DNA from: UBA6181 sp016934015
GTDB lineage: Bacteria > Bacillota_I > Bacilli_A > Acholeplasmatales > Acholeplasmataceae
Length of the DNA: 64,000 nt
Direction of reading: 5' to 3'
Assembly: GCA_036584525.1 (NCBI GenBank)
Contig: JAZHDG010000035.1
Coordinates: forward strand, 14,130-78,129
Position 1 is the first letter of the stretch, and every line of letters starts with the position of its first letter. A program made the translations under genes and the position numbers. Shown piece after piece: positions 45,128 to 53,900 of the stretch. A model generated the notes under the pieces. The model had not been told where the DNA came from and did not search any database. It saw nothing but the letters and a program-made list of their open reading frames with translations.

Positions 45128-45598
45128 CTACCAGCGATAGTGAGCAAATGCTTTATTTGCTTCAGCCATGCGGTGTACATCTTCGCGTTTCTTCACGGCT
45201 GCACCTAAACCTTGTGATGCATCAATGATTTCTTTCGCTAATCTTTCTTCCATAGTTTTCTCATTACGCAAACGTGCGTAATTGATTAACCATCTTAATC
45301 CTAATGTTGTTTTTCTTGAAGCTCTAACTTCAGTTGGTACTTGGTAGTTTTGACCACCAATACGACGAGAACGAACTTCTAAAACGGGCATAATGTTGTT
45401 AAGTGCTTCATTGAACACATCAATTGGCTCACGACCTGTGGCTTCCTTGACGCGGTTGAACGCACCATATAAAATTGATTGAGCAGTACCTTTTTTACCA
45501 TCAAGCATAATTGTATTAACAATACGCGTAACAAGTTTTGAATGATAAATTGGATCTGGTAAAACGTCGCGTTTTACAACATGTCCTTTACGTGGCAT
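45128..45598 (-). CDS. rpsG: Ribosomal protein S7
   Basis: Head protein of the 30S subunit and assembly initiator. The 156-residue protein starts PRKGHVVKRDVLPDPIYHS and ends AFAHYRW; the LRWLINYARLR block is typical. It lies between rpsL and fusA. Confidence 0.98.
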   Translation of the reverse strand: MPRKGHVVKRDVLPDPIYHSKLVTRIVNTIMLDGKKGTAQSILYGAFNRVKEATGREPIDVFNEALNNIMPVLEVRSRRIGGQNYQVPTEVRASRKTTLGLRWLINYARLRNEKTMEERLAKEIIDASQGLGAAVKKREDVHRMAEANKAFAHYRW

Positions 45599-45641
45599 GA
45601 GTTCACCTTCTTCCTTTCGATTAATAATGAATTAGTTTATA

Positions 45642-46082
45642 TTATTTTTTCCCTGCTGTTTTAGCTGCAGTAGCCTTTGGACGCTTAGCGCCATATTTTG
45701 AACGTGCTTGTTTGCGGTTTGCAACGCCTGATGCGTCTAGCGTACCACGTACAATGTGGTAACGTACTCCTGGAAGGTCCTTAACACGACCACCACGAAT
45801 CAATACCACGCTGTGCTCTTGCAAAGAGTGACCAATACCTGGAATGTAAGCAGTAACTTCAGTTTGGTTACTTAAACGAACACGGGCATACTTACGTAAA
45901 GCAGAGTTAGGTTTCTTTGGTGTCATGGTTGTAACACGCGTACATACTCCACGTTTTTGTGGGGATGTATAATCACTTTCACTCTTTTGTAGACTGTTAA
46001 ATCCATAACCTAGAGCTGGTGATTTTGATTTGTACTTTTTGTCTGTTCTACCATTTTTTACGAGTTGCGAAATAGTTGGCAT
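45642..46082 (-). CDS. rpsL: Ribosomal protein S12
   Basis: Decoding-centre protein. The start at 46082 (MPTISQLVKNGRTDKK) follows AAGGAG; the longer frame to 46232 runs through the promoter and is excluded. PKKPNSALRKYARVRL and GGRVKDLPGVRYH surround the positions known for streptomycin resistance; both look wild type. 146 residues, with a Lys/Ala-rich tail slightly longer than usual. Confidence 0.98.
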   Translation of the reverse strand: MPTISQLVKNGRTDKKYKSKSPALGYGFNSLQKSESDYTSPQKRGVCTRVTTMTPKKPNSALRKYARVRLSNQTEVTAYIPGIGHSLQEHSVVLIRGGRVKDLPGVRYHIVRGTLDASGVANRKQARSKYGAKRPKATAAKTAGKK

Positions 46083-46134
46083 TTGTAGATCTCCTTTCTT
46101 CAAACACATATCCAAGTGTTTCATATTTTGTTTT

Positions 46135-46194
46135 AAAAAATATTTACGGCTTAATTGAGCCGTAAACTCAATACACATAGCGTGCATTTCACGC
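46135..46194 (-). promoter_or_regulatory. Structured leader of the str operon with terminator-like hairpin
   Basis: Between the promoter and rpsL lie a hairpin GCGTG / CACGC (46194-46180) and a 9-bp hairpin TTTACGGCT / AGCCGTAAA (46166-46143) with a 6-base loop, followed by TATTTTTT. The second looks like an intrinsic terminator about 60 bases before rpsL and may attenuate transcription. I did not recognise a known ribosomal-protein binding motif. Confidence 0.55.
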
Positions 46195-46203
46195 AGCGTT
46201 TTA

Positions 46204-46232
46204 ATTATATAATAGTTTAGAAATAAAGTCAA
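46204..46232 (-). promoter_or_regulatory. Promoter of the str operon (rpsL-rpsG-fusA-tuf)
   Basis: TTGACT (46232-46227), 17-base spacer, TATAAT (46209-46204): close to the sigma-A consensus. It drives about 4.4 kb to the terminator after tuf. Confidence 0.85.
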
Positions 46233-46251
46233 CTTTTTTAATTAAATTTCT

Positions 46252-46277
46252 ATAAAAAAAGATGTCAATTGACATCT
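46252..46277 (-). terminator. Terminator of the SPT-like/SDR/FNT operon
   Basis: A perfect 18-base palindrome (AGATGTCAA and its complement) followed by seven U on the minus strand, just after the FNT gene stop. Confidence 0.85.
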
Positions 46278-46283
46278 AAACTT

Positions 46284-46907
46284 TTATGCTTTAGTAAGGT
46301 TTAATTTTTCTTCAACTAAATTTAGTGCTACTGCACCGATTAAATTCCCTAAAATCCATAGAATAACGTAAAGAATAGTTTGAAAAGTAAACGACCTTGC
46401 CAAGACAACATAAAGTAAGTTTGCAATACTATGTTCAAATCCGGCTAATATAAAGATCATCACTGCAAGTATAACGATTAACACTTTAATGATCGGATTT
46501 TCAATAGATTTATAGCCATGAACCCCAGTATACATGAGCATCCCACAAAAGATTGCAAGAATAAGTGTTTGTAATGGTCCAAACGTGAGTTTCGCTATCA
46601 TGATTTGTTCGCTTAATTGAACGACTTCAGTTTTTCCTGTAAATAAGAATAAAACACCTACCAATGCGATTCCAACAAAATTACCTAAAATCGTTAATAA
46701 AATCATTCTGATGAACCCTTTTTGATAGGGGAGCAAATACCCGATTTTCCCAGTGTATAGAAAGTATCCTTTTGCTACTACCATCAATAAACCGGTACTA
46801 AATAAAAATGAACCGACAATTTTATTGCTCACTGATAGATAAACAAGGCCTGCAATACCTATATATAAACCTGCCATTATGGCTTTTAAGAAAATGCGTT
46901 CTTTCAT
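46284..46907 (-). CDS. FNT family (formate/nitrite-type) channel protein
   Basis: A 207-residue membrane protein with about six helices. Family marks are GNFVGIALVG in helix 3, the conserved filter region AGFEHSIANLLYV (GFEHSxAN), and LGNLIGAVAL near the end. FNT channels carry small monovalent anions such as formate, nitrite, lactate or hydrosulfide; which one is unknown. At 207 residues it is shorter than most (about 260). Start at 46907 (MKERIFLKAIMAG) with AAGGAAAG upstream. It begins immediately after the SDR stop, so it shares the operon. Confidence 0.82.
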   Translation of the reverse strand: MKERIFLKAIMAGLYIGIAGLVYLSVSNKIVGSFLFSTGLLMVVAKGYFLYTGKIGYLLPYQKGFIRMILLTILGNFVGIALVGVLFLFTGKTEVVQLSEQIMIAKLTFGPLQTLILAIFCGMLMYTGVHGYKSIENPIIKVLIVILAVMIFILAGFEHSIANLLYVVLARSFTFQTILYVILWILGNLIGAVALNLVEEKLNLTKA

Positions 46908-46908
46908 T

Positions 46909-47715
46909 TTATTTCTTTCCTTTTTTAAACCCATAAATTTTACCAACCACTTGATTCGTAAAACCTCTTGGTAATAATTTTTCTAAACACACAAAAATTT
47001 TATATTTAAACCCAATGGTTTTATATAAAGGCATTTTTTTCTTTTTAATCAGTTTTCCAATGACTTTAGCTAAAACTTCAGGATCCATACCATTTTGTTC
47101 ATCTTTTTCCATAACAGCAACTGATTTATCAATGCGATTTTCATAATTTGGATTTATGATTTCGTTTTTACGTCTGTTTTTCGTAAAACTCGTTTTGATA
47201 TCTCCAGGCATAATCACACAAACATCAATGCCAAAGGGTTCAACTTCATTGGCTAATGCATTTGAAAAAGCATTAATCGCAGCTTTAGAACTACTATAAA
47301 ACGATTGGAAAGGAATCGATAAAACACTGGCAACTGAACTAATATTAATGATTTTTCCGTGCTTTCCTTCCCTCATAAAGGGTAGTACAACTTTTGTTGA
47401 ATGAAAAACACCCACGAAATTCACATGGAATAAATCTAATACATCTTCAGTTAATGTATCTTCAATACTTCCGGAAATCCCAATGCCTGCATTATTGATT
47501 AAGACATCGATTCTTCCTTCAATATCATAAATTTCTTGATAGGCTTCAATCATTTGATCAAAATTTGTGACATCTGCTTGGATACTTCTAACATTTTTCT
47601 CATGTGTTTTACTTCGAGAAATTCCATACACATGATGCCCTTGATCGGCTAAATATTTAGAAACAGTTAGTCCTATACCAGAAGATGCTCCAGTTACAAT
47701 AATTACTTTTTCCAT
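46909..47715 (-). CDS. Short-chain dehydrogenase/reductase, possible 3-ketosphinganine-reductase-like
   Basis: 268 residues with classical SDR motifs: cofactor loop GASSGIG at 9-15, NNAG at 74-77, catalytic Ser near 126-127, Tyr140 and Lys144 (YSSSK). The C-terminal tail LEKLLPRGFTNQVVG is hydrophobic and basic and may touch the membrane. Its start touches the end of the serine-palmitoyltransferase-like gene, so the pair could perform condensation and then ketone reduction of a long-chain base. SDR substrates cannot be read from motifs; the function is inferred from context. Confidence 0.8.
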   Translation of the reverse strand: MEKVIIVTGASSGIGLTVSKYLADQGHHVYGISRSKTHEKNVRSIQADVTNFDQMIEAYQEIYDIEGRIDVLINNAGIGISGSIEDTLTEDVLDLFHVNFVGVFHSTKVVLPFMREGKHGKIINISSVASVLSIPFQSFYSSSKAAINAFSNALANEVEPFGIDVCVIMPGDIKTSFTKNRRKNEIINPNYENRIDKSVAVMEKDEQNGMDPEVLAKVIGKLIKKKKMPLYKTIGFKYKIFVCLEKLLPRGFTNQVVGKIYGFKKGKK

Positions 47716-48902
47716 TACTCATTAAATCCTTCTAAGCTTTTTAGAACTTCACTAATACGTTCAATAGCTTGGTCGATTTGTTCTTTCGTATGTGTTGCTG
47801 TATAACTCGTACGAATCAAGCATTCACCGATAGGTGTTGCCGGTGGAATAACTGGATTCACATATACACCTTGTTCAAATAATTTATTACATGCGACCAT
47901 CGTGCGCATCGGCATATAAGTATAAATGGGGATAATGGGTGTTTTAGAATCTTTGATTTTTAGCCCCTTAGCTTTTAATCCCTGACGCATATATTCTGAA
48001 ATGTCATGAAGTGCTTTAACACGTTCAGGTTCGCGTTTTAAAATTCTTAAGGCTTGGAGTGCTGCAGCAGCATTAGATGCTGGAATTGCTGCAGAAAATA
48101 TATAAGGTCTTGAATTATGACGAATATAATCGACAACTTCATGACTAGCTGCAACATAACCACCTAAACTTGCAAGTGATTTAGAAAATGTTCCCATAAT
48201 AATATCTACTTCGTTTTCAAGCCCAAAATGTTCAGCTGTGCCTCGCCCACATTCACCCATTACGCCTAAACCATGGGCATCATCGACCATCACACGTGCA
48301 CCATATTTTTTGGCAAGTGCAACAATTTCTGGAAGTTTAGCAATTTCACCGCTCATTGAAAAAACACCATCAGTGATGATTAATTTCCCTTTGTTTTCTG
48401 AAGCTTTAGCAAGCTTTTCTTCTAAATCATTCATATCTGAATGTTCAAAACGAACAACCTCTGCATAACTTAATCTTGTACCATCATAGATGGATGCATG
48501 ATTTTCTTTGTCAGAAAAAATAATATCATTTCTTCCGGCAACAGCTGAAATAATACCGAGATTACTTTGAAATCCTGTACTAAAGATTGTACAATCTTCT
48601 TTGTTTAAAAACTCAGCAAGTTCAGCTTCAAATTGCTTATGCAAATTGAGTGTACCGTTTAAAAACCGGGATCCAGAAACCCCAGTACCATATTTTAATG
48701 TCGCGTCAACAGCAGCTTGAATAACTTCAGGATGAGAAGTTAATCCGAGATAGTTATTAGAACCAATCATGATGACTTCTCTACCTTCCATGTGAACTAC
48801 TGTATCTTGTTTACTCGTAAGTTCATGAAAGTAAGGATAATATCCTGCTTCTTTTGCTTTTTTCGCTGTATCATATGCGTAAATTTTCTTAAATAAATCC
48901 AT
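47715..48902 (-). CDS. Alpha-oxoamine synthase, serine-palmitoyltransferase-like
   Basis: A 395-residue PLP enzyme that condenses an amino acid with an acyl-CoA or acyl-ACP. PLP lysine Lys241 is in GTFSKSLASLGG, His135 in ENHAS stacks on the cofactor, and DDAH is at 207-210. The blocks GSRFLNGTLNLH, FSTGFQSNLG and YVNPVIPPATP resemble bacterial serine palmitoyltransferases more than glycine C-acetyltransferase or AONS as I recall them. No biotin or threonine genes are nearby. First gene of an operon with the SDR and FNT genes; a TATAAT box lies at 48936-48941. Confidence 0.78.
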   Translation of the reverse strand: MDLFKKIYAYDTAKKAKEAGYYPYFHELTSKQDTVVHMEGREVIMIGSNNYLGLTSHPEVIQAAVDATLKYGTGVSGSRFLNGTLNLHKQFEAELAEFLNKEDCTIFSTGFQSNLGIISAVAGRNDIIFSDKENHASIYDGTRLSYAEVVRFEHSDMNDLEEKLAKASENKGKLIITDGVFSMSGEIAKLPEIVALAKKYGARVMVDDAHGLGVMGECGRGTAEHFGLENEVDIIMGTFSKSLASLGGYVAASHEVVDYIRHNSRPYIFSAAIPASNAAAALQALRILKREPERVKALHDISEYMRQGLKAKGLKIKDSKTPIIPIYTYMPMRTMVACNKLFEQGVYVNPVIPPATPIGECLIRTSYTATHTKEQIDQAIERISEVLKSLEGFNE

Positions 48903-48994
48903 GTCTATTCCTCATTTCAAAAAACGCCTAAATCTATTATAATACACAACCAATGATTTTGGCCAATAAAAACGACAAAACATTAAGGTGACAT

Positions 48995-49017
48995 AAAAAA
49001 AGGATATTAAATATCCT
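48995..49017 (-). terminator. Terminator of psuK-psuG
   Basis: Stem AGGATATT / AATATCCT (one-base centre) with seven U on the minus strand. The psuG stop codon TAA lies inside the stem. Confidence 0.82.
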
Positions 49018-49942
49018 CTTTTTTAGACGTTTTATATTTTTCATATTCGACTGCAATCTTTGATGCAATCAAAGCGTTGCTATAGACTAATTCAAGATTT
49101 GCATCAAGACTTTGACCTTCAGTTAAATCTTTTATTTTAGCTAACAAAAATGGTGTGGTCTCTTTTCCATAAATTCCTTTTTCTTTCGCTTCTTGAAGGG
49201 CTTTTTCAATCATTTTTTCGATATCTTTTCGATTCATCGAGTATTCTTCGGGTATTGGATTCGCAATCAATACACCACCTTTTAAACCAATATTCCATTT
49301 TGCGTGCATCAGAGCGGCAATGTCTTTTGCATCTTTCATCAAATAATCTAATTCTAGACCACTATCTTTCGTGTAAAACGCTGGTAGTTCTTTGGTTTGA
49401 TATCCCAATACTTCAACGCCTTTTGTTTCTAAATATTCAAGGGTTAATTTTAAATCTAAAATTGCTTTAGCACCAGCACAAATTACGGCAACATTAATCT
49501 CTGAAAGTTCTTCTAAATCTCTTGAAATATCAAAAGTAATTTGACCTTCTCGATGGACCCCACCAATGCCGCCAGTCGCAAATATTTTAATACCCGCCAT
49601 ATTCGCAGCTAACATCGTCCCAGAAACAGTCGTTGCACCATCTCTTTTTTGAGATAAAACGTAACCAAAGTCTCTTTTACTCACTTTAATCACATCTTTG
49701 GCTTGTGCTAGATATTCAATTTCATCATCAGTTAAACCAATTTTAATAACACCGTGTATAATAGCAATCGTTGCAGGAATCGCACCTTCATTTCGTATAA
49801 TTGATTCAACTTTTTTTGCCATCTTGACATTTTCAGGATATGGCATACCGTGTGTAATAATAGTTGATTCAAGTGCAACTACTGGTTGATGTTGGGCTAA
49901 TGCTTTTTTTACATCCGGATGTATTTCAATATAATTCATCAT
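49007..49942 (-). CDS. psuG: Pseudouridine-5'-phosphate glycosidase
   Basis: Splits pseudouridine-5'-phosphate into uracil and ribose-5-phosphate. The 311-residue protein shows ALESTIITHGMPYPENV, the SKRDFGYVLSQKRDGATTVSGT block with the conserved Lys, FATGGIGGVHR and NPIPEEY. GGAGG precedes the ATG pair. It overlaps psuK by 17 bases; the products can feed upp and rpiB-type reactions. Confidence 0.95.
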   Translation of the reverse strand: MMNYIEIHPDVKKALAQHQPVVALESTIITHGMPYPENVKMAKKVESIIRNEGAIPATIAIIHGVIKIGLTDDEIEYLAQAKDVIKVSKRDFGYVLSQKRDGATTVSGTMLAANMAGIKIFATGGIGGVHREGQITFDISRDLEELSEINVAVICAGAKAILDLKLTLEYLETKGVEVLGYQTKELPAFYTKDSGLELDYLMKDAKDIAALMHAKWNIGLKGGVLIANPIPEEYSMNRKDIEKMIEKALQEAKEKGIYGKETTPFLLAKIKDLTEGQSLDANLELVYSNALIASKIAVEYEKYKTSKKEDI

Positions 49943-50837
49943 AGTTTTCCTCCATCATTTTTAATAAATGTTGTTTATTCATTTCTTTTGATACAGCATC
50001 TTCACTTTGAAGATTGATTGCTGCTGCAGCTAAACCAGCTTTTACTGGATCAAGATCATGCATTTTCGCATAAATAACACCTGCAAAAAAAGCATCACCT
50101 GCACCAGTTGTGTTTTTGATGATTGTATGAATTGGTTTCATTAATTCTTTTTTATCTTTTGTTTGATAAAACACGCCTTCGCTACCTAAAGTAATCATCA
50201 CTTCTGAAACACCTTGTTGAATAAAATAGTGACCCAAATCATCCAGAGTCTTACCATCGGCAATCCGATAACCAGAAATTGCTTCTGCTTCGATTAAATT
50301 CATTTTTAAAAAATGGATATATTGGAGGTGATGTTGAATACGCATCGCTTTTTGACTTGATATTGTATCAACAAAAACAGGAACTTTCGCGGTTTGAAAA
50401 ATATAATTAAGTGTTTCTTCAGACATATTGGTATCAACTACAATTAAATCTGCAGGTGAAATGAACACATCTCTTGATGCTAAAGCTTCTTTATTCATCT
50501 TTTCAATTTCATCCATTAAGGCGACGCTGACTAAATCTTCACCGCTTTCATGAATCACTGAAATATATAAAGGCGTTTCATTGACTTCTATATAATTAAT
50601 ACACATCCCCAAATCACGGGCATGCTCATAAATCTCTTGACCCCAAAGGTCTTTACCTAATACTGTAATTAAAGTCGTATCAACACCACATCGAACTAAA
50701 TTTTCAGCAATATTTCGACCTACACCACCAAAAGACCTTTTCATATAACCTGGATTTGAATCATGTAGTTTCATTTTTTGATGTGGATATAAAAATAGAT
50801 CAATGACTGCTCCACCGATAACTACTACTTTTTTCAT
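49926..50837 (-). CDS. psuK: PfkB family kinase, probable pseudouridine kinase
   Basis: Phosphorylates pseudouridine to the 5'-phosphate for PsuG. The 303-residue PfkB kinase has GGAVIDL at the N-terminus, KRSFGGVGRNIAENL, the Asp in VVDTNMSEE and the catalytic NTTGAGDAFFAGV. The start at 50837 has GAAGGTG 6 bases upstream. The specific substrate is inferred from its coupling to psuG. No pseudouridine transporter is in the window. Confidence 0.88.
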   Translation of the reverse strand: MKKVVVIGGAVIDLFLYPHQKMKLHDSNPGYMKRSFGGVGRNIAENLVRCGVDTTLITVLGKDLWGQEIYEHARDLGMCINYIEVNETPLYISVIHESGEDLVSVALMDEIEKMNKEALASRDVFISPADLIVVDTNMSEETLNYIFQTAKVPVFVDTISSQKAMRIQHHLQYIHFLKMNLIEAEAISGYRIADGKTLDDLGHYFIQQGVSEVMITLGSEGVFYQTKDKKELMKPIHTIIKNTTGAGDAFFAGVIYAKMHDLDPVKAGLAAAAINLQSEDAVSKEMNKQHLLKMMEENYDELY

Positions 50838-50867
50838 AGAAATCACCTTCTTATCTCTATTTTAGCA

Positions 50868-50902
50868 TAAAAAACCGCTATCCTTTTTCTGGATAACGGT
50901 TT
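50868..50902 (-). terminator. Terminator of rpoB-rpoC
   Basis: A 12-bp stem (AAACCGTTATCC / GGATAGCGGTTT) with one G-U pair, a 7-base loop and six U. Confidence 0.88.
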
Positions 50903-50906
50903 AATA

Positions 50907-53900
50907 TTAAAATTCTAATTCTTCCTCTTCGGTATACGTATTTCCACGATCATAATTAAATAATGATTCTCTTAGAATACCTGTACCTGCTGGAATGAGT
51001 CCACCAATGATGACATTTTCTTTAAGTCCATGGAGTTCATCCGTTTTACCTTTAATTGCAGCATCCGTTAAGATACGTGTTGTTTCTTGGAAAGATGCAG
51101 CTGACAAGAATGAATCACTGCGTAGAGATGCTCTTGTAATACCTAATAGAATTGGTCTTCCAACTGCAGGACGTTTGAATTCACTAAATGCTTTCTTATT
51201 GGCGCGTTTGAATTCAGAAACAGACACTTCAGTACCTGGAAGTAATTCGGTATCGCCTTCGGTAACAATCGAAATTCGACGCAACATTTGACGAATGATT
51301 AATTCGATATGTTTATCACTAATTTCTACACCTTGTGCACGATAAACTTTTTGAACTTCTTCTAGGATATACATTTCAGCGGCTTCAGCAGAAACAACTC
51401 TAAGTAATTCTTTAGGACTAATAGAACCTGGTGTAAGTCTTTGACCAGCTTTCACTGAAGAACCTTTTCTAACAAAAGCTTCGATATTTGGATCTACAGT
51501 GTATTTATATTCTTTATCTTGTGCATCGACGACGGTAATAATTGAAATACCACCACGTTGACGATCAATCGATTTAACTTTACCATCAACTTCACTAATG
51601 ACCGCTTTACCTTTTGGATTACGGGCTTCGAAAAGTTCTTGAATACGTGGAAGACCTTGTGTAATGTCAGATGCTGATGCAACCCCACCAGTATGGAAGG
51701 TTCTCATGGTTAACTGAGTACCAGGTTCACCAATTGATTGAGCAGCTACAACACCAACGGCTTCACCGACTTCAACTCTCGTGTTCGTTGCTAAGTTTCT
51801 ACCATAGCACTTCGCACATACACCATTTTCTGAATTACATGTGAGGTTACTACGGATTTCAACGCTCTTGATTTCAGCGTTAATGATTTGATGGCCAATT
51901 TCTTCAGTAATAAGTTCATTACGATGAACTAAAACTGCTTTTGTTTTTGGATGTGTAACATCTTTACTTGCATAACGACCAACGATACGATCATATAATG
52001 GAACGATTTCTTTGGTGTCATCCATAACAGAAGACATCACAACACCTTTTTCAGTACCACAATCTTCATCAACCACAATGACATCTTGGCTAACGTCAAC
52101 TAAACGACGTGTTAAGTATCCAGATTCAGCAGTTTTTAACGCTGTATCTGTAGAACCTTTGCGGGCACCATGGGTTGAAATAAAGAACTCTGACACGGTT
52201 AAACCTTCTCTAAATGATGCTTGTACTGGAACTTCAATTGTTTCACCCTTAGGGTTACTCATGAGTCCACGCATACCAGCAAGCTGTGCGAAGTTTGATG
52301 CATTACCACGGGCACCAGAATCTGACATCATATAAATATTATTATCTTTATCAAACTCTTCCATTAAGCCTTTTTGGATATCATCACGTGCTTCACGCCA
52401 TTGTTTAATAACGAGTTCACGACGTTCGCTATCGGTTAACATACCATCTTCATACCAAGATGTAATTTCTTCAATGTTTTGATTTGTTAATTCGATACGT
52501 TCAGCCTTTTTAGAATACACATTAATATCAGCAAACGATACGGTAATACCGGCGACTGTTGAATATTTGAATCCTAAATCTTTTAAGCGGTCAAGCATCT
52601 TCGATGTTTCACTTATATGTAATTGCTTAAAGACTTGTGCAATAATTTGTGATAAGAATTTCTTTTTAAAAGGTCCTGGAATTGGAATGTGTTTTAATGC
52701 TTCTTTTGGATTTTGACCTTTCGCCATAAAATAGATATCTGGTGTTTGTTTTTCTAAGTTTTCAACAGTAGGTTCATTTAAGTAAGGGAATGTTGGCGGT
52801 AGAATACGATTGAAAATGAGCTTACCTAATGTTGTCACTAAATATTTATTTTGTTGTGTTTCAGAGAAATTTTGATGGATTGATTTTGGTTCAATTAAAA
52901 TACGTGTGTGTAATCCAATTTCACCTTGTTGATATGCCATGTAAGCTTCATCAAAACTGATGAAGAAATGACCTTCATTACGATGCTTAATTTGGTGTTC
53001 TTTTTGGCGTTCTTCTGAGCGATAACCACCAAGTGTACGATGTAATGATTCTTCAATCGTTAAATAATAGTTTCCTAAAACCATATCTTGAGATGGTGTA
53101 ACAACTGGCTTACCATCTTTAGGGTTAAGAATGTTATTAGAAGCAAGCATTAAGAGTCTAGCTTCAGCTTGTGCTTCGTGAGAAAGTGGAACGTGGACAG
53201 CCATTTGGTCACCATCAAAATCCGCGTTAAACGCTGGGGTAACAAGTGGATGTAGACGAATCGCTTTACCATCAATCAATTTAGGTTCAAATGCTTGAAT
53301 ACCAAGTCTATGAAGTGTTGGTGCACGGTTTAGTAATACTGGATGTTCTTTCACAACCTTTTCTAAAGCTGCCCAAACATCATCATCCATCTTTTCGTAT
53401 TTACTATTTGCATTTTTCTTAGCATTAGCATCATTTCCAGAAAGCTTTTGAAGTTCTCTTAAGACGAATGGCTTGAATAAAATAATGGCCATTTCTCTTG
53501 GGATACCACATTGATACATTTCTAAGTCTGGCCCAACAATAATTACGGAACGTCCTGAATAATCAACACGTTTACCAAGTAAGTTTTGTCTAAAGCGGCC
53601 TTGCTTACCACGTAACATATCGGATAATGATTTTAAGTGACGGTTACGCTCAACGGCTGCTTTTTTGCCACGTTTTGCATTATCAAATAAAGCATCAACA
53701 GCTTCTTGAAGCATACGTTTTTCATTTTTTGTAATCAAACGTGGTGCCATTTGTTCTTTTTGCTTCTTCAAACGGTTATTACGGTTAAGAATACGACGAT
53801 AAAGATCATTTAAATCGGTTGTCGCAAATCTTCCACCATCTAAAGCAACCATTGGACGAAGATCTGGTGGAATGACTGGAATTACATCCATGACCATCCA

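Noticed and set aside
46083..46232. 50-residue N-terminal extension of S12
   Set aside because: It would begin inside the -35 box of the str promoter; AAGGAG stands before the normal S12 start.
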